The notes beneath the pieces were generated by a model, which was not told where the DNA came from, made no database searches, and saw only the letters and a list, made by a program, of their open reading frames with translations. From Rheinheimera sp. 4Y26 (GTDB taxonomy: Bacteria > Pseudomonadota > Gammaproteobacteria > Enterobacterales > Alteromonadaceae): 64,000 nucleotides of DNA. The DNA is taken from contig NZ_JAOBWS010000002.1 of assembly GCF_025245835.1 (NCBI RefSeq), forward strand, positions 186,001-250,000. Direction: 5' to 3'. The translations under genes and the position numbers were made by a program. Shown here one piece after another: positions 35,901-46,117 of this stretch (the first letter of the stretch is position 1; each line of letters starts with the position of its first letter).

Positions 35901-37454
35901 ATGAAAACAATGGCTTTACCTATTCCTTATGCGGTAACTGCGGTTGCTGCAGCTTTGTCGGCAGCCGATGCCGATGCATTTATTATTGTGGCCACTGATG
36001 CCGCTGCAATACCGGATACCGCACTGAGTCAATTTATTCAGCAGGCGGCGTTGATTGACCAACGTGTTGGCAGAGAAACGCTGTTATTGCATTGTGCGCT
36101 GGTGCCGGGGCAAAAACTGATTATCGCGCCAACAGGCCCACTGAATCGCGATTTTGATGACGTGCGCTGTTTTGCTGATGTTGCCAAACAGGCGGCTTTG
36201 CTTGCCAAGTCAGCAGGTGCCCGTCAACCCGTGGTTTGGGTGGAGCTACCTGCAGGTGACACTTATGCCAAAGCCACTGAAGTGGTCTATCTGGCAATGG
36301 CGCAGGCTCTGTGGCAGCCACTGGAAGGGCGTGAAGCGCTGGGTGAAGCAAAAGTTGAACCGGTCGGCCGTATTGGCCTGGTTGGTATTACTGCGCAGGA
36401 CGCTGAATATTTACATGCAGTGGAGGCTGGTCGTCGTCTGGCCCGCGACTTATGCGGTACAGAGCCTGAGCGGATGGCACCAAGACGTTTTGCCGACTAT
36501 TGCGTCCGGGCCTTTGACGGCAGCGCAGTGCAGGTACAGGTTGAAACTGACATTGATAAGCTGTTAGCCGACTATCCGTTATTAATGGCGGTTGCCCGTA
36601 GCTCGTTGCAGGTAGACAGACACAAGCCTGCGGTGATCCGGCTCGAGTATTGTGGAGAAGGTGAAATCACCGAAACTTTATTGTTTGCCGGTAAAGGTCT
36701 GGTCTACGACACAGGTGGTGCCGACTTAAAAATCAACGGTGGTATGGCTGGTATGAGCCGCGACAAGGGTGGGGCAGCTGCTGTTGCCGGTTTTATGCAG
36801 ACTATTGCGCTGTTAAAACCAAAAGGACTTCGTGTCATTGCCGAAATTGGCGCAGTGCGCAACAGCATTGGCTCTGACGCTTTTGTACCTGATGAGATTA
36901 TTAAAAGCCACGCCGGAGTGCGGGTTCGCATTGGTAACACAGATGCCGAAGGCCGGCTGGTATTGGCGGATCTGATGTCGCATTTAAGAGAGGATGCGGC
37001 AAAGTGTGTGAATCCAACCTTGTTTTCAGTTGCCACTTTAACAGGTCACGCTGCCCGCGCTGTTGGGCCTTATACGGCGCTGGTGGAAAACGGCGCTGCA
37101 TTGTCGCGTCAACTGTCTGCCTTGCTGGCCAAAGCTGGTGATAGCTGGGGGGATCCGAGCGAAGTATCACGCAGCCGCCGTGAAGATTTTCAATTTATTA
37201 AAGCCCGTAGCTGTGCCGATGATGTATTAAGTTGCAATAATGCACCATCTTCGGTGACAGCCCGTGGCCACCAGTTCCCAATGGCATTTCTGGTGGTGGC
37301 AGCTGGTTTGGATCAGGCTTCAGCGCAGCATGCAACACCGCTGCCTTATGTGCATATTGATATTGCCGGCAGTGGTGTTGATGGCGGCGACTGGCAGCAT
37401 GGTAAACCTTCGGCTGCACCTGTAGTTGCTCTGGCAGCACATTACCTGCGTTAA
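35901..37454 (+). CDS. M17 leucyl aminopeptidase family protein, divergent
   Basis: A 517-residue metallo-aminopeptidase. The C-terminal catalytic half keeps the metal and active-site blocks: GKGLVYDTGGADLKI (Lys, Asp), RDKGGAAAVAG and NTDAEGRLVLADL (Asp, Glu, Arg). The N-terminal half differs from PepA and PepB, and the sequence resembles the NPEPL1-like branch of the family; that placement is tentative. It is the second M17 enzyme in the window. A terminator follows. The start could be ATG 35901 or ATG 35910. Confidence 0.85.
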   Translation: MKTMALPIPYAVTAVAAALSAADADAFIIVATDAAAIPDTALSQFIQQAALIDQRVGRETLLLHCALVPGQKLIIAPTGPLNRDFDDVRCFADVAKQAALLAKSAGARQPVVWVELPAGDTYAKATEVVYLAMAQALWQPLEGREALGEAKVEPVGRIGLVGITAQDAEYLHAVEAGRRLARDLCGTEPERMAPRRFADYCVRAFDGSAVQVQVETDIDKLLADYPLLMAVARSSLQVDRHKPAVIRLEYCGEGEITETLLFAGKGLVYDTGGADLKINGGMAGMSRDKGGAAAVAGFMQTIALLKPKGLRVIAEIGAVRNSIGSDAFVPDEIIKSHAGVRVRIGNTDAEGRLVLADLMSHLREDAAKCVNPTLFSVATLTGHAARAVGPYTALVENGAALSRQLSALLAKAGDSWGDPSEVSRSRREDFQFIKARSCADDVLSCNNAPSSVTARGHQFPMAFLVVAAGLDQASAQHATPLPYVHIDIAGSGVDGGDWQHGKPSAAPVVALAAHYLR

Positions 37455-37467
37455 TTCCCTCCTTTCA

Positions 37468-37506
37468 TAGCGGCCTGTCTGTATAGAAGCCTGGCCGCTA
37501 CTTTTT
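37468..37506 (+). terminator. Terminator of the M17 peptidase gene
   Basis: Stem TAGCGGCC / GGCCGCTA (37468-37475 and 37493-37500) with a 17-nt loop and TTTTT after it. Confidence 0.75.
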
Positions 37507-37741
37507 CTGTCGCTTGCCAGCATGTATTTCGCTGCTTGATGCTTGCAGCGCTGTTCAGAACTTCGCTTATTGCTGATCCAGCCTGTTATTTTTTCTGTAT
37601 TGTCCTTGTCTGGTCATTATGTTAGAAAAATCTGAACCTGATGGTCATCAACCACATAAATTCCAAGCCTGTAACCGTCAGCTACATTGCCGCCATGCGA
37701 TAGGCCGGCCAGGCACTTACTCACCACGGAGGATTGTATTG

Positions 37742-38590
37742 ATGCGTGTTATTTATCTGTTGTTGTTATTGCTTAGTGCTGCGGTGTCAGCAAAAGAAGA
37801 AGATCGTTACGCCAAAGTGCAGATTGAAGCAAAGGCGGTAGCTGAGCATATTTATATGTTGACCGGTTCAGGCGGAAATATGGCTGCAGTGACGGGGCCG
37901 CAGGGGGTATTACTGGTGGATGCGCAGTTTGCCGAGCTTGCCGGCAAAATTAACGCCAAACTACAAGAGATTTCGGCTAATGGTAAAATCGCCACTCTTG
38001 TCAATACACACCACCATGCCGATCATGTCAGCGGCAACAAGGTGCTGGGGCAGGGCGTGGCTATTATTGCGCACCAGAATGTCTATCAGCGTTTAAATGC
38101 TGACGACAAGTTTGATAAAAAAGGCCTGCCGACAGTGCTGTTGCAACAACCGTTACAGCTGACGCTGAACAACGTGGTGCTGGAGCTGATTCCGATGCCG
38201 GTCAGTCATACCGATGGTGATGTTGTGGTGTGGTTTAAACAAGCCAATGTGCTGCACACCGGCGATTTAATGTTTGCCGGCCGTTTTCCTTTTATTGATC
38301 TGAAAAGCGGAGGTTCTATTGCCGGTTATATCGAAAACACCCGGCAGCTGATTGCCCGTATTGATGACAATACCAAAGTGATCCCTGGCCACGGTGATTT
38401 AACCAATAAAGCCGGTTTGCAACAGAGTCTGCAGATGATGGAAGAAACTCTGGCTCTGGTGCAATCTTATAAAAAAGCTGGTCTGACGCTGGAGCAGGCT
38501 ATTGCTAAAGGTTTGGGTGACAAATACAAAATCTGGCACTGGAACTTTATTACCGAAAAGCGCTGGATTGAAACCTTATATCAGGCGTAA
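37742..38590 (+). CDS. Periplasmic metallo-beta-lactamase-fold hydrolase
   Basis: A 282-residue zinc hydrolase with a signal peptide (RVIYLLLLLLSAAVSA). The zinc site is NTHHHADHVSGN, with further ligands in HTDGD, LHTGDLMF and PGHGDL. It is close to the exported MBL-fold proteins annotated as quinoprotein-relay or general hydrolases rather than true beta-lactamases, and the substrate is unknown. GGAGG lies 10 nt before ATG 37742; TTG 37739 is an alternative. The frame runs upstream to 37619, but that part lacks sense. Confidence 0.85.
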   Translation: MRVIYLLLLLLSAAVSAKEEDRYAKVQIEAKAVAEHIYMLTGSGGNMAAVTGPQGVLLVDAQFAELAGKINAKLQEISANGKIATLVNTHHHADHVSGNKVLGQGVAIIAHQNVYQRLNADDKFDKKGLPTVLLQQPLQLTLNNVVLELIPMPVSHTDGDVVVWFKQANVLHTGDLMFAGRFPFIDLKSGGSIAGYIENTRQLIARIDDNTKVIPGHGDLTNKAGLQQSLQMMEETLALVQSYKKAGLTLEQAIAKGLGDKYKIWHWNFITEKRWIETLYQA

Positions 38591-38901
38591 TCATTGAGAT
38601 AGGCAGGGTTTTGTTCCGCAAGACCCTGTTTCTTTTTGTTAAACCTGGGTTTTTCCACAGCTGCCTCATTGGCTGTTTTTGCTTTGAGTGAATGTGAGAC
38701 CGTGCCTTCATAAAAATCTGTAGTGGCTATATGGGCCTTGTAGCAATAGCCAATGGAGGCTCTGGTTTTTGTATTACCGGCAGCAACCTTATCAATTTTC
38801 GCCAAAGCTGACAGTGACCGGACTGCGGGACAGCTGATAAAAAACTCAGTTAAAAGCCAGAGCATACAATAGCCTGATAAAGCTGTTGTGAGCAGCTTCA
38901 T
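38581..38901 (-). CDS. Possible small exported hypothetical protein
   Basis: A frame of 106 residues whose start region (MKLLTTALSGYCMLWLLTEFF) resembles a signal peptide or membrane anchor, followed by a basic, Lys/Ala-rich tail. The Shine-Dalgarno is poor, it overlaps the MBL gene's terminator and last codons, and I recognise no family. It may be chance; the 369-bp gap holds little else. Confidence 0.25.
   Translation of the reverse strand: MKLLTTALSGYCMLWLLTEFFISCPAVRSLSALAKIDKVAAGNTKTRASIGYCYKAHIATTDFYEGTVSHSLKAKTANEAAVEKPRFNKKKQGLAEQNPAYLNDYA
38604..38638 (+). terminator. Terminator of the MBL-fold gene
   Basis: CAGGGTTTTG pairs with CAAGACCCTG (one G-U pair) around a 5-nt loop, followed by TTTCTTTTTG. 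Confidence 0.75.
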
Positions 38902-38959
38902 AGCTCGGTATGCTGCATACATCAAAGAATCAACACCTTGGTAACGGACACAGGCACAG

Positions 38960-41611
38960 ATGAGATTACGCGAAACGCTGGTGATATACATGTTTCCGTT
39001 ATTGGTGCTGCCCACAGTGTTGTTTGGCTATCTTGCTTACCATTTCAGTACCTCCAGTTATACCCAGCAGGCCTATATTCAGGTGGCACGACATCTGGCA
39101 GGGCAACAACAAAAAGTAGAACAGTTTTTTGGCGGTCAGCAGCACCTGTTATCGACCCTGGTGCAAACAGAACAGCTGCAACAATATCTGAAATCCGGTA
39201 GCCCGGCCGATGCAGAGGCGCTGGCGTTATTGCTGGAGCGGATGCAGCAGCGCGACAATGACCTGCAACAAATCCGGCTGTTAAAACTCAATGGTGAAAT
39301 CAGTGTGTCGGTGCCGGCTTTGCATTTGCCTAATCAGGGCAATCAGCGCTTTCGCAGTAATTATTTTTCGTTTTTGCAGGCCATGGTGGATGATCAGGGC
39401 ATTTTTATTGCGCGCGAAACCGATTTGAATGAACTGAAAGTGGTGGTGGCGCAAAAAATTTATCAGCCAGCCCAAAGCAGTGCCGATTTAAACCGGCTCT
39501 GGGGTTATCTGGTGGTCAGCCTGGATCTGCGGCTGCTGGATCTGGTGGTACAAAATAAGTTGCTGAATCAACACGTCAACTTACTGGTCAGTAACACAGG
39601 GGTGATTGCCTATTCAGACAAGGTCAATCTGATAGGTAGTGCTTTTGCGCCCACTAATTTCCGTCAAATCCAACAAGCTGTGCATTCAGATCGGCTGCAC
39701 GAAGTCACTTTGCTGGGTAAACCTATGCTGGTGCTGGCCAGTCAGTTACCGGGCGACTTTATTTTATTAAGCGCACTGGATGAAGAGGAATTATTGGCGG
39801 AGCATGCGCTGTTACCGCTGTGGCTGTTTAGCGGCAGTCTGATTTTTGCTATCGGCTTGCCATTACTGTGTTACTGGCTGCTGGTGAAATATATTTTTGA
39901 ACCTATCAAAGTGCTGACCGAAGCAAAAACTGCGGTAGGCCGGGGTGATCTCAGTACCTTACTGACGGTGAAAAAGCAGGATGAACTGGGTGACATGTTT
40001 GCTGCTTTTAACGTGATGGTGCGCCAGCTGCGGGTGTATCGTGAGCGAGAACGGGCTTATAAACAGTTGCTGGAAGACAAAGTACAGCAAAGAACCCAGG
40101 ACTTAGCGCTGGCCAACAGTAATCTGGCCCAGGCCAACCAGGAATTGATTCAGGCACGCGAAACGGCCGAGCAGGCCAACAGACTCAAAAGTGTGTTTCT
40201 GGCCAATATGAGCCATGAAATCCGCACACCACTCACCGCCATTATTGGTTTTAGTGAACAGGCGCTGGTGGAGACAGACAAAGACAAACTGGCGGATTAT
40301 CTGCAGCGGGTGCTCAGAAGTGGCGATCACTTATTAAGTCTGATTAATGACATTCTCGATCTGTCCAAAATTGAAGCGGAGAAACTGGAGTTATCCAGCC
40401 AAACCTTTAACTTTCTGCAAATGCTGGACGATATTTATCAGCAAACCCGCAGTCAGGCAGAGGCCAAAGAGTTGCAGTGTTTGCTGGAGCTGAATTATCC
40501 GCTGCCGCAGTTTCTACGTACTGATGAACTCAGGTTCCGCCAGGTGTTATTAAATCTCACCAGTAATGCGCTGAAGTTTACCCAACGTGGCAAAGTGGTG
40601 ATCCATGTCAGTTATCTGGTCGGTCAGGAACAGCTGGTGATCAAAATAAAAGACACCGGTATTGGCATGACGCCGGACGAACTCAGTAAGCTGTTTCAGC
40701 CTTTTGTGCAGGCGGATGCGGCTGTCACACGGAATTTTGGCGGCACCGGCCTTGGCCTGGTCATTTCGAAAAAACTGATGCAGGAAATGCAGGGTGACAT
40801 TAAAGTTGAAAGTGTAAAAGGCATTGGCAGCTGTTTTGAAATTGTGATGAACTGCGAAACCCAGCATCTGAGTCTGGTCGATAGTTACCAGCCGCCACAA
40901 GAACAAAACCCTGAGCCTGAAACCATTCACAGTCACAAGGTCAAAGTGCTGGTGGCTGAAGATAATACCGACAATCAGCTACTGGTGTCGGTATTGCTGC
41001 GTAAAATAGCTGCAGAATTTACCATGGTTTCCAATGGCCATCAGGCGGTAGAACAGCTGTTGCGGCATGAATTTGATCTGGTGTTTATGGATATGCAAAT
41101 GCCGGAAATGGGCGGGGAAGAAGCCACCCGCCTGATCCGTCATGCTGGTATTGACGTGCCGATTATTGCCCTGACGGCCAACGTCATGCGCGAAGATCAT
41201 CAAAGGTATCTGCAGGCCGGTTGTCAGGCGCTGTTGGCCAAACCCATAGTACAAAAGGACTTTTACGCCATGATCAAACAATACACTCATAAAGAGCGCA
41301 CTTTGGAAGAAGAGCTGGCGCTGCGTTTGGAGCAGGATCCGGCCATTATTGCGTTAAAACGTGATTTTGCCGAACGTTTACCGTCCCAGCTTGCTGAGTT
41401 GCAACAATTGCAGCAACAAGGCGATTTGGCAAAATTACAATATGAAGCCCATAGCCTGAAAGGCTGTGCCGGCAGCATGGGATTCCCGGAAATCACCCAG
41501 TTGGCAGCAGAGTTGGAGCTGTCGGCAAAAACAGCGGATACGATGGCTTGTCAGTTGTTGATCAGCAGAATGCAACAATCTGTCCGGCCTAAATCGGAAG
41601 TGCAGGCCTGA
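38960..41611 (+). CDS. Hybrid sensor histidine kinase with receiver and HPt domains
   Basis: An 883-residue membrane kinase. In order: a first membrane helix (about 8-30), a periplasmic sensor of the double-Cache type (about 30-285), a second helix (about 287-312), HAMP (about 313-365), a coiled coil, HisKA with [16 protein letters not shown], HATPase ([22 protein letters not shown]), a receiver with [10 protein letters not shown] and a C-terminal HPt with [12 protein letters not shown]. All phosphorelay residues are present. No output regulator is adjacent, so its HPt must pass phosphate to a protein encoded elsewhere or nearby (for example the REC protein at 46.1 kb). It is followed by HIT and HDOD genes. 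Confidence 0.9.
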   Translation: MRLRETLVIYMFPLLVLPTVLFGYLAYHFSTSSYTQQAYIQVARHLAGQQQKVEQFFGGQQHLLSTLVQTEQLQQYLKSGSPADAEALALLLERMQQRDNDLQQIRLLKLNGEISVSVPALHLPNQGNQRFRSNYFSFLQAMVDDQGIFIARETDLNELKVVVAQKIYQPAQSSADLNRLWGYLVVSLDLRLLDLVVQNKLLNQHVNLLVSNTGVIAYSDKVNLIGSAFAPTNFRQIQQAVHSDRLHEVTLLGKPMLVLASQLPGDFILLSALDEEELLAEHALLPLWLFSGSLIFAIGLPLLCYWLLVKYIFEPIKVLTEAKTAVGRGDLSTLLTVKKQDELGDMFAAFNVMVRQLRVYRERERAYKQLLEDKVQQRTQDLALANSNLAQANQELIQARETAEQANRLKSVFLANMSHEIRTPLTAIIGFSEQALVETDKDKLADYLQRVLRSGDHLLSLINDILDLSKIEAEKLELSSQTFNFLQMLDDIYQQTRSQAEAKELQCLLELNYPLPQFLRTDELRFRQVLLNLTSNALKFTQRGKVVIHVSYLVGQEQLVIKIKDTGIGMTPDELSKLFQPFVQADAAVTRNFGGTGLGLVISKKLMQEMQGDIKVESVKGIGSCFEIVMNCETQHLSLVDSYQPPQEQNPEPETIHSHKVKVLVAEDNTDNQLLVSVLLRKIAAEFTMVSNGHQAVEQLLRHEFDLVFMDMQMPEMGGEEATRLIRHAGIDVPIIALTANVMREDHQRYLQAGCQALLAKPIVQKDFYAMIKQYTHKERTLEEELALRLEQDPAIIALKRDFAERLPSQLAELQQLQQQGDLAKLQYEAHSLKGCAGSMGFPEITQLAAELELSAKTADTMACQLLISRMQQSVRPKSEVQA

Positions 41612-41629
41612 AGCAGGCAAAGAGACTAT

Positions 41630-42049
41630 ATGGATCAGCAGTTTGAATTACATCCGCAACTGGCCAAAGATTCTGTCTGGTTGGCGGACTGGCCTTTGTG
41701 CCAGGTCAGATTAATTAACGATAAAAATTACCCCTGGTTCTTGCTGGTGCCAAGACGCAGTGGTGCCCGTGATATTATCGATTTAACCAGTACCGAGCAG
41801 CAGTTATTGTGGCAGGAAAGCAGCCGGCTCAGTTTGTTGTTAAGGCAAGAGTTTGAGCCTGATAAACTGAATGTGGCTGCACTTGGTAATATGGTGCCGC
41901 AATTGCATCTGCATCATATTGCTCGTTTTAACACCGACCCGGCCTGGCCAGCGCCGGTTTGGGGCAAATGCCCGGCCTTGCCTTATAGTGACTGCGAAAT
42001 AGCCACTATCTGTCAGCACTGGGCTGCGCTTGCACAACAAGGGAACTGA
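41630..42049 (+). CDS. HIT family protein
   Basis: A 139-residue protein of the histidine-triad nucleotide hydrolase/transferase family. The triad is seen as QLHLHHIAR. In the usual H-x-H-x-H motif the third His is shifted, so activity should be tested. PWFLLVPRR and LNVAALGNMVPQLHLH are typical. It begins 18 nt after the hybrid kinase and ends 1 nt before the HDOD gene, so the three form one unit. Confidence 0.85.
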   Translation: MDQQFELHPQLAKDSVWLADWPLCQVRLINDKNYPWFLLVPRRSGARDIIDLTSTEQQLLWQESSRLSLLLRQEFEPDKLNVAALGNMVPQLHLHHIARFNTDPAWPAPVWGKCPALPYSDCEIATICQHWAALAQQGN

Positions 42050-42050
42050 T

Positions 42051-42890
42051 ATGTCTGCACAACATGCATTGATGACATTACTCATGGAAAAACTGGCCAC
42101 CAATATGCTGGTATTGCCAACCTTACCGGAAATTGCGGTGCGGGTGCGCCAGGCGGCTGATGATCCGGATATTAACCTGCACGCGATGTCTGAAGTGATA
42201 GCCCTGGATCCGGCATTGGCTGCCAGGATGATCAAAATTGCCAACAGCGCTTTTATCGGTCGAAGCATTAAAGTGTCGACGCTGAATCAGGCGGTCACCC
42301 GTATTGGTCTGAGTCAGGTGAAAAATATTGCTACCGCCATGGCGCTGGAGCAACTGTTTGTCAGTCATACCGCCGAAGTTGCTGCCACTATGGCCGATTT
42401 ATGGCGCGACACAGTGCATGTGACCTGCGTTGCCATGGCATGCCTGAAACTGTATTTACCACAGCATAAACACGATAACCTGAATCTGGACACCCTGACA
42501 TTGGCTGCTTTGGTGCACCGTATTGGCGTGTTACCCATTCTGGTCGAAGCGGAAAAGTACCCGGAAGTGTTTGCTGAACCGGAATTTTTGCGTAAAGCAA
42601 CAGATGAGCTGGCCTCCCGTATTGGCGTGGCTATTATGCGACACTGGGGATTTGCCGATGCTTTTATTGAAGTGGTCAGTCAGTGGCGGCAGCCGCAGTG
42701 CTCTGAAACGGTTCAATACACAGATTTTGTCCGGCTTGGGTTGTTATCCTTAGACTATTACCGTGACAGACGAGATAGCGATAGATTGATAGAACACTAC
42801 CTGAAACAAGAGCTTATTCCAAACCGTAACTTTATGCAGGATGCGCAGATAGCTGCGGCTGTCGCTGATGCCAAAGCAATTTTTATGTAA
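42051..42890 (+). CDS. HDOD domain protein
   Basis: A 279-residue protein, mostly one HDOD domain (LPTLPEIAVRVRQAADDPDINLHAMSEVIALDPALAARMIKIANSAF). HDOD proteins lack the catalytic HD pair of phosphodiesterases and act as signalling scaffolds. I start at ATG 42051, with AAGGGA 7 nt upstream; TTG 42030 would overlap the HIT gene. It is followed by a bidirectional terminator. Confidence 0.88.
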   Translation: MSAQHALMTLLMEKLATNMLVLPTLPEIAVRVRQAADDPDINLHAMSEVIALDPALAARMIKIANSAFIGRSIKVSTLNQAVTRIGLSQVKNIATAMALEQLFVSHTAEVAATMADLWRDTVHVTCVAMACLKLYLPQHKHDNLNLDTLTLAALVHRIGVLPILVEAEKYPEVFAEPEFLRKATDELASRIGVAIMRHWGFADAFIEVVSQWRQPQCSETVQYTDFVRLGLLSLDYYRDRRDSDRLIEHYLKQELIPNRNFMQDAQIAAAVADAKAIFM

Positions 42891-42964
42891 CTGAGCTATG
42901 GCGATGAATGGGCGCTTTGAGCTTAAACAAAGCTGGTAGCGCTTTGTTTTAACGCCTGGAAAAT

Positions 42965-42994
42965 AAAAAGCCACTTGTACACAAGTGGCTTTTT
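42965..42994. terminator. Bidirectional terminator between HDOD gene and rdgC
   Basis: A 14-bp perfect stem AAAAAGCCACTTGT / ACAAGTGGCTTTTT with an AC loop. Confidence 0.92.
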
Positions 42995-43014
42995 TACGGG
43001 CTGCTGCAGAACTG

Positions 43015-43911
43015 TTATTCGGCGTTTACCGCCTGACGAACCGCCTTTAATACCGAAGCCAGCTCGTTGGCCATCACCAGCAAGTCGGCATCCAGACGCA
43101 GCACCATATCGTCCCAGCCTAATTCATCGTTGCTGTCGGTCAGCATTTCATGAAAACGCAGTTTTTTCAGGCTGCCATCGTCACAAACCATCAGACTGAT
43201 TTGGTTTTCCACAGCCAGTTCCAGTTTGGTGACCAGCTTATCTTCCAGATGACTTTGCACTTCAGCAGCGCTTAACAGGTGATTGCTGAATTTCACTTTG
43301 GCACCTTCTTCATCCGGCGCTTTGAGTTCAGCCTCGTTGCCAAGCACAAAACCCTGAGGCAAACCTTTGTTAGTCAGCCATTGTTGCATGGCCAGATTCA
43401 ACTGGTTCTGGTCAATCCACGGCAACGCAGGCAGAGAGCCTAATGCCTTACGCACTAAACTTAACACTTCTTCAGCGCGCCCAGCTGAGCTGCTGTTCAC
43501 AATAAACCACTGATTCTGCTCGTCATAAAGTGCAGTTGTGACACTGGAGCGGCTAAATGCCCGTGGCAGCAGCATCTGGATCAGCTCTTCTTTGAGTGCG
43601 TTCTTTTCTTTGCGACCCAGTGGCCGGCCTTTTTCGGCTTCCAGCGCGTCAATTTTGGGTTGTAGCTCTTCATTGACTACTGCGGCAGGTAACACTTTTT
43701 CCTGGCGTTTGACAGCGAATAAATGCAGATGACCCTGCTGATGGTGATATTGTTTAATGCTGTGGTGCAGTGGGTAGGTAAAGCCCATTTTCACGGCTTC
43801 CTGGCCGGTACAAGGGCTGAATTTATGCTCTTGTAGTGCACGTTCCAGTGCTTCAGATTGCAGATTTAACGTTTCGGTAATTTGATAAACACGCAGATTT
43901 TTAAACCACAT
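43015..43911 (-). CDS. rdgC: Recombination-associated protein RdgC
   Basis: A 298-residue DNA-binding protein that forms a ring dimer and limits RecA activity. The N-terminus MWFKNLRVYQITE, the GFTYPLHH region and the C-terminal blocks match the family (E. coli 303 residues). It is monocistronic, convergent with the HDOD gene. Confidence 0.95.
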   Translation of the reverse strand: MWFKNLRVYQITETLNLQSEALERALQEHKFSPCTGQEAVKMGFTYPLHHSIKQYHHQQGHLHLFAVKRQEKVLPAAVVNEELQPKIDALEAEKGRPLGRKEKNALKEELIQMLLPRAFSRSSVTTALYDEQNQWFIVNSSSAGRAEEVLSLVRKALGSLPALPWIDQNQLNLAMQQWLTNKGLPQGFVLGNEAELKAPDEEGAKVKFSNHLLSAAEVQSHLEDKLVTKLELAVENQISLMVCDDGSLKKLRFHEMLTDSNDELGWDDMVLRLDADLLVMANELASVLKAVRQAVNAE

Positions 43912-44042
43912 AACTCACTTCACATCGGATCCTGGTAAAAAAAACAGTATACCTGTAACGGAGCGGGGCACAACCTGCAGTTGGCTGGTGCGGCGCCGGA
44001 TGCTGAAGATAACAGCAATCAGGGCGCAGCCATCCGGGCGTT

Positions 44043-45788
44043 TTACGAGCGTTTTAATGTTTTTGGAAAGCGGATATGGTAAGCCAGACCTTGGCCTGGT
44101 TCACTTTTCACCTGAATGCTGCCGCCTAACGTTTGACGCACCAGGTTGTAGGTAATATGGGTGCCAAGGCCACTGCCACCCTGATCTCTTTTTGTGGTAA
44201 AAAACGGGTGGAACAGTTTTTCCAGCTGCTCCGGCGTCAGGCCTTTGCCATTGTCGGCGTAATTAATATCCACCACATTGCCTTCATCCACCACAGTGAT
44301 GTTGATATTGCCTTCTTCCATCTCTTCAAAACCATGGATCAGGGAATTCATCAGCAGGTTGGTGAAAATTTGTGAGATGGCACCGGCCGGGCAACTCAGG
44401 GTCAGGTTTTCCGGGCAGTTCACTTCAATATGATGTTTGGTCTTTTTAAAATGCGGCTGCAGTGAACGGATAATTTCATTCAGATATTCATGCAGCTGGA
44501 TAGTACGGATGGCTTCACTGGTTTGATCCACGGCAATTTGTTTAAAGCTGGCAATCAGCTCAGAAGCGCGGATAAGGTTAGTGTTTAAAAGCTCAGTGCC
44601 CTGTTTGGCTTCTTCAATAAAATGTTCCAACGCCTTGGGCGACAGGCTTTTTTCCTGATAAGCATGCTCCAGTGCCGCCAGTTTTTCCGCCAGAAAGCTG
44701 GTTGCTGTGACGCCAATGCCGACAGGTGTATTGACTTCGTGGGTAATACCAGCCACCAGGCCGCCCAGCGCCGCCATTTTTTCCGATTGCACTAAGCGGT
44801 CCTGCGCCTGGCGTAAATCGTTGACCAGTTTTTCCAGTTCAGTTTGTTTACTGCGCAGTGCTTCTTCGGTGTGGCGACGGCGTTCAATTTCTTCACGTAA
44901 AGCCTGCTGCTTTACTTCAAGCTCTTGTTTTTGTTGCTGTAAGTCCATCATAGCCTGACTCAGGCCCGAGGTCTTGCGCGCCACCTCCTGTTCCAGAATA
45001 AGATTGTGCTGGTCGAGTTTTTCGTTGGACTGCAGCAGTTGTTTTTGCGTGTTTTCCAGCTGGCCTTTGTAATCCTGCACCCTGTCGATCAGGCGGTTAA
45101 AGGCATCAGCCATCACACTCAATTCATTGGTATCACCATGCTGAATTTCGACTTTGGCACCATCCAGGTTATCCAGCTCCAGCTCTTCAATCTGTTGTGT
45201 GAGTTCGGCCAGGGGCAAGGTCAGTTGTTTTCTGAAGGCAATTAAAAACAGAATAATCAAAAAGGTGGTTTTGAGCAGCGCATTCCCAATCAGGAAATAG
45301 ATACCCACTTTGATGCGGTCCAGCACTATGGTACGGCTGGAAAACAAGGTTACGTCACCCACCTGGGTGGCGCGGCCGGAAAATTCAAAAATCAGCGGGA
45401 AGGTATAACCAAAGAGGCCGGATTGTTGTTCAGTCAGCCGCACCCCTTCTTTCACCAGCTGATTACTGTACCTTTCGCTGATATCAACATATTGGCCGAG
45501 CTGCGTGATCACAGCGCCGCTGTCGTCGCGCACTATGATGCCTTCAATCGACGGAATAGCAAGTAAACCGTCGGCAATAATCAGCGCTTGTGTGGTGTTT
45601 AACTCCCAGATAGCCCGGGTTAAGCTGCCGGAAATAGTTTGTTGTAAGGTAGACAGCTCGCCGTTGATATGGTTTTTGGTATTAAAGTACTCTGCAACAA
45701 TCTGACCGACAGTGACGACAAAAGTTAAAATAAAATAAACCGACAAAACTTTGGTCAGCAGTTTTCTGGATAAACTTTTTTGCTGCAT
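44043..45788 (-). CDS. Membrane sensor histidine kinase
   Basis: A 581-residue kinase: membrane helix 1 (about 12-33), a periplasmic sensor (about 34-165), membrane helix 2 (about 175-200), HAMP-like region, a long coiled coil (about 250-340), then the H-box GITHEVNTP with phosphorylated His 350 and an ATPase domain (NLLMNSLIHG, YADNGKGL, GGSGLGTHI). The start MQQKSLSRK at 45788 has AGGT upstream. It has no receiver of its own and is divergent from the REC-CheC-GGDEF operon, so it is the likely kinase for that REC protein. Confidence 0.88.
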   Translation of the reverse strand: MQQKSLSRKLLTKVLSVYFILTFVVTVGQIVAEYFNTKNHINGELSTLQQTISGSLTRAIWELNTTQALIIADGLLAIPSIEGIIVRDDSGAVITQLGQYVDISERYSNQLVKEGVRLTEQQSGLFGYTFPLIFEFSGRATQVGDVTLFSSRTIVLDRIKVGIYFLIGNALLKTTFLIILFLIAFRKQLTLPLAELTQQIEELELDNLDGAKVEIQHGDTNELSVMADAFNRLIDRVQDYKGQLENTQKQLLQSNEKLDQHNLILEQEVARKTSGLSQAMMDLQQQKQELEVKQQALREEIERRRHTEEALRSKQTELEKLVNDLRQAQDRLVQSEKMAALGGLVAGITHEVNTPVGIGVTATSFLAEKLAALEHAYQEKSLSPKALEHFIEEAKQGTELLNTNLIRASELIASFKQIAVDQTSEAIRTIQLHEYLNEIIRSLQPHFKKTKHHIEVNCPENLTLSCPAGAISQIFTNLLMNSLIHGFEEMEEGNINITVVDEGNVVDINYADNGKGLTPEQLEKLFHPFFTTKRDQGGSGLGTHITYNLVRQTLGGSIQVKSEPGQGLAYHIRFPKTLKRS

Positions 45789-46009
45789 CTGACTACCTGT
45801 GCGTTCAGCGGGGGTGTATGCCACCTGATGCTGTAAAATTAGCTAAAAAAAACAACAATTAAAATAGCAAAATCAGATTAAGTTCCGCCATTTGCCACTT
45901 TATGTCAATTCTGTATTTTTTTGCGTGGTTTGCTGAATTTTTTCCCCGAACTATAGCTGAGATTTCGCTTTGGCGAAAATCAATACACTTATGTTAAAAA
46001 TGGCGGCAA

Positions 46010-46117
46010 AGCTGTAGCGAAATGCGGGCAATCTGTTGCATTAGGCGGGTCAACTGGTTATATTTTGCCCGTAACTTCGCATAAATATTAGAATTATAAT
46101 AATGGAGCTGTAGCGAA
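46010..46117 (+). repeat. 12-bp direct repeat in the leader of the REC gene
   Basis: AGCTGTAGCGAA occurs at 46010-46021 and again at 46106-46117, where it includes the A of the ATG start codon. The copies are 96 bp apart. The second copy sits in the ribosome-binding region. Confidence 0.7.
46036..46064 (+). promoter_or_regulatory. Promoter candidate for the REC-CheC-GGDEF operon
   Basis: TTGCAT (46036-46041), a 17-nt spacer and TATATT (46059-46064). The leader would be about 46 nt. The AT-rich 328-bp gap also holds a small perfect hairpin TTTCGC-TTTG-GCGAAA near 45963-45978. Confidence 0.45.

Noticed and set aside
37742-38590. True beta-lactamase for the MBL-fold gene
   Set aside because: The zinc motif is general to the superfamily and the sequence lacks features I would rely on for a B1/B3 beta-lactamase; kept as a generic hydrolase.
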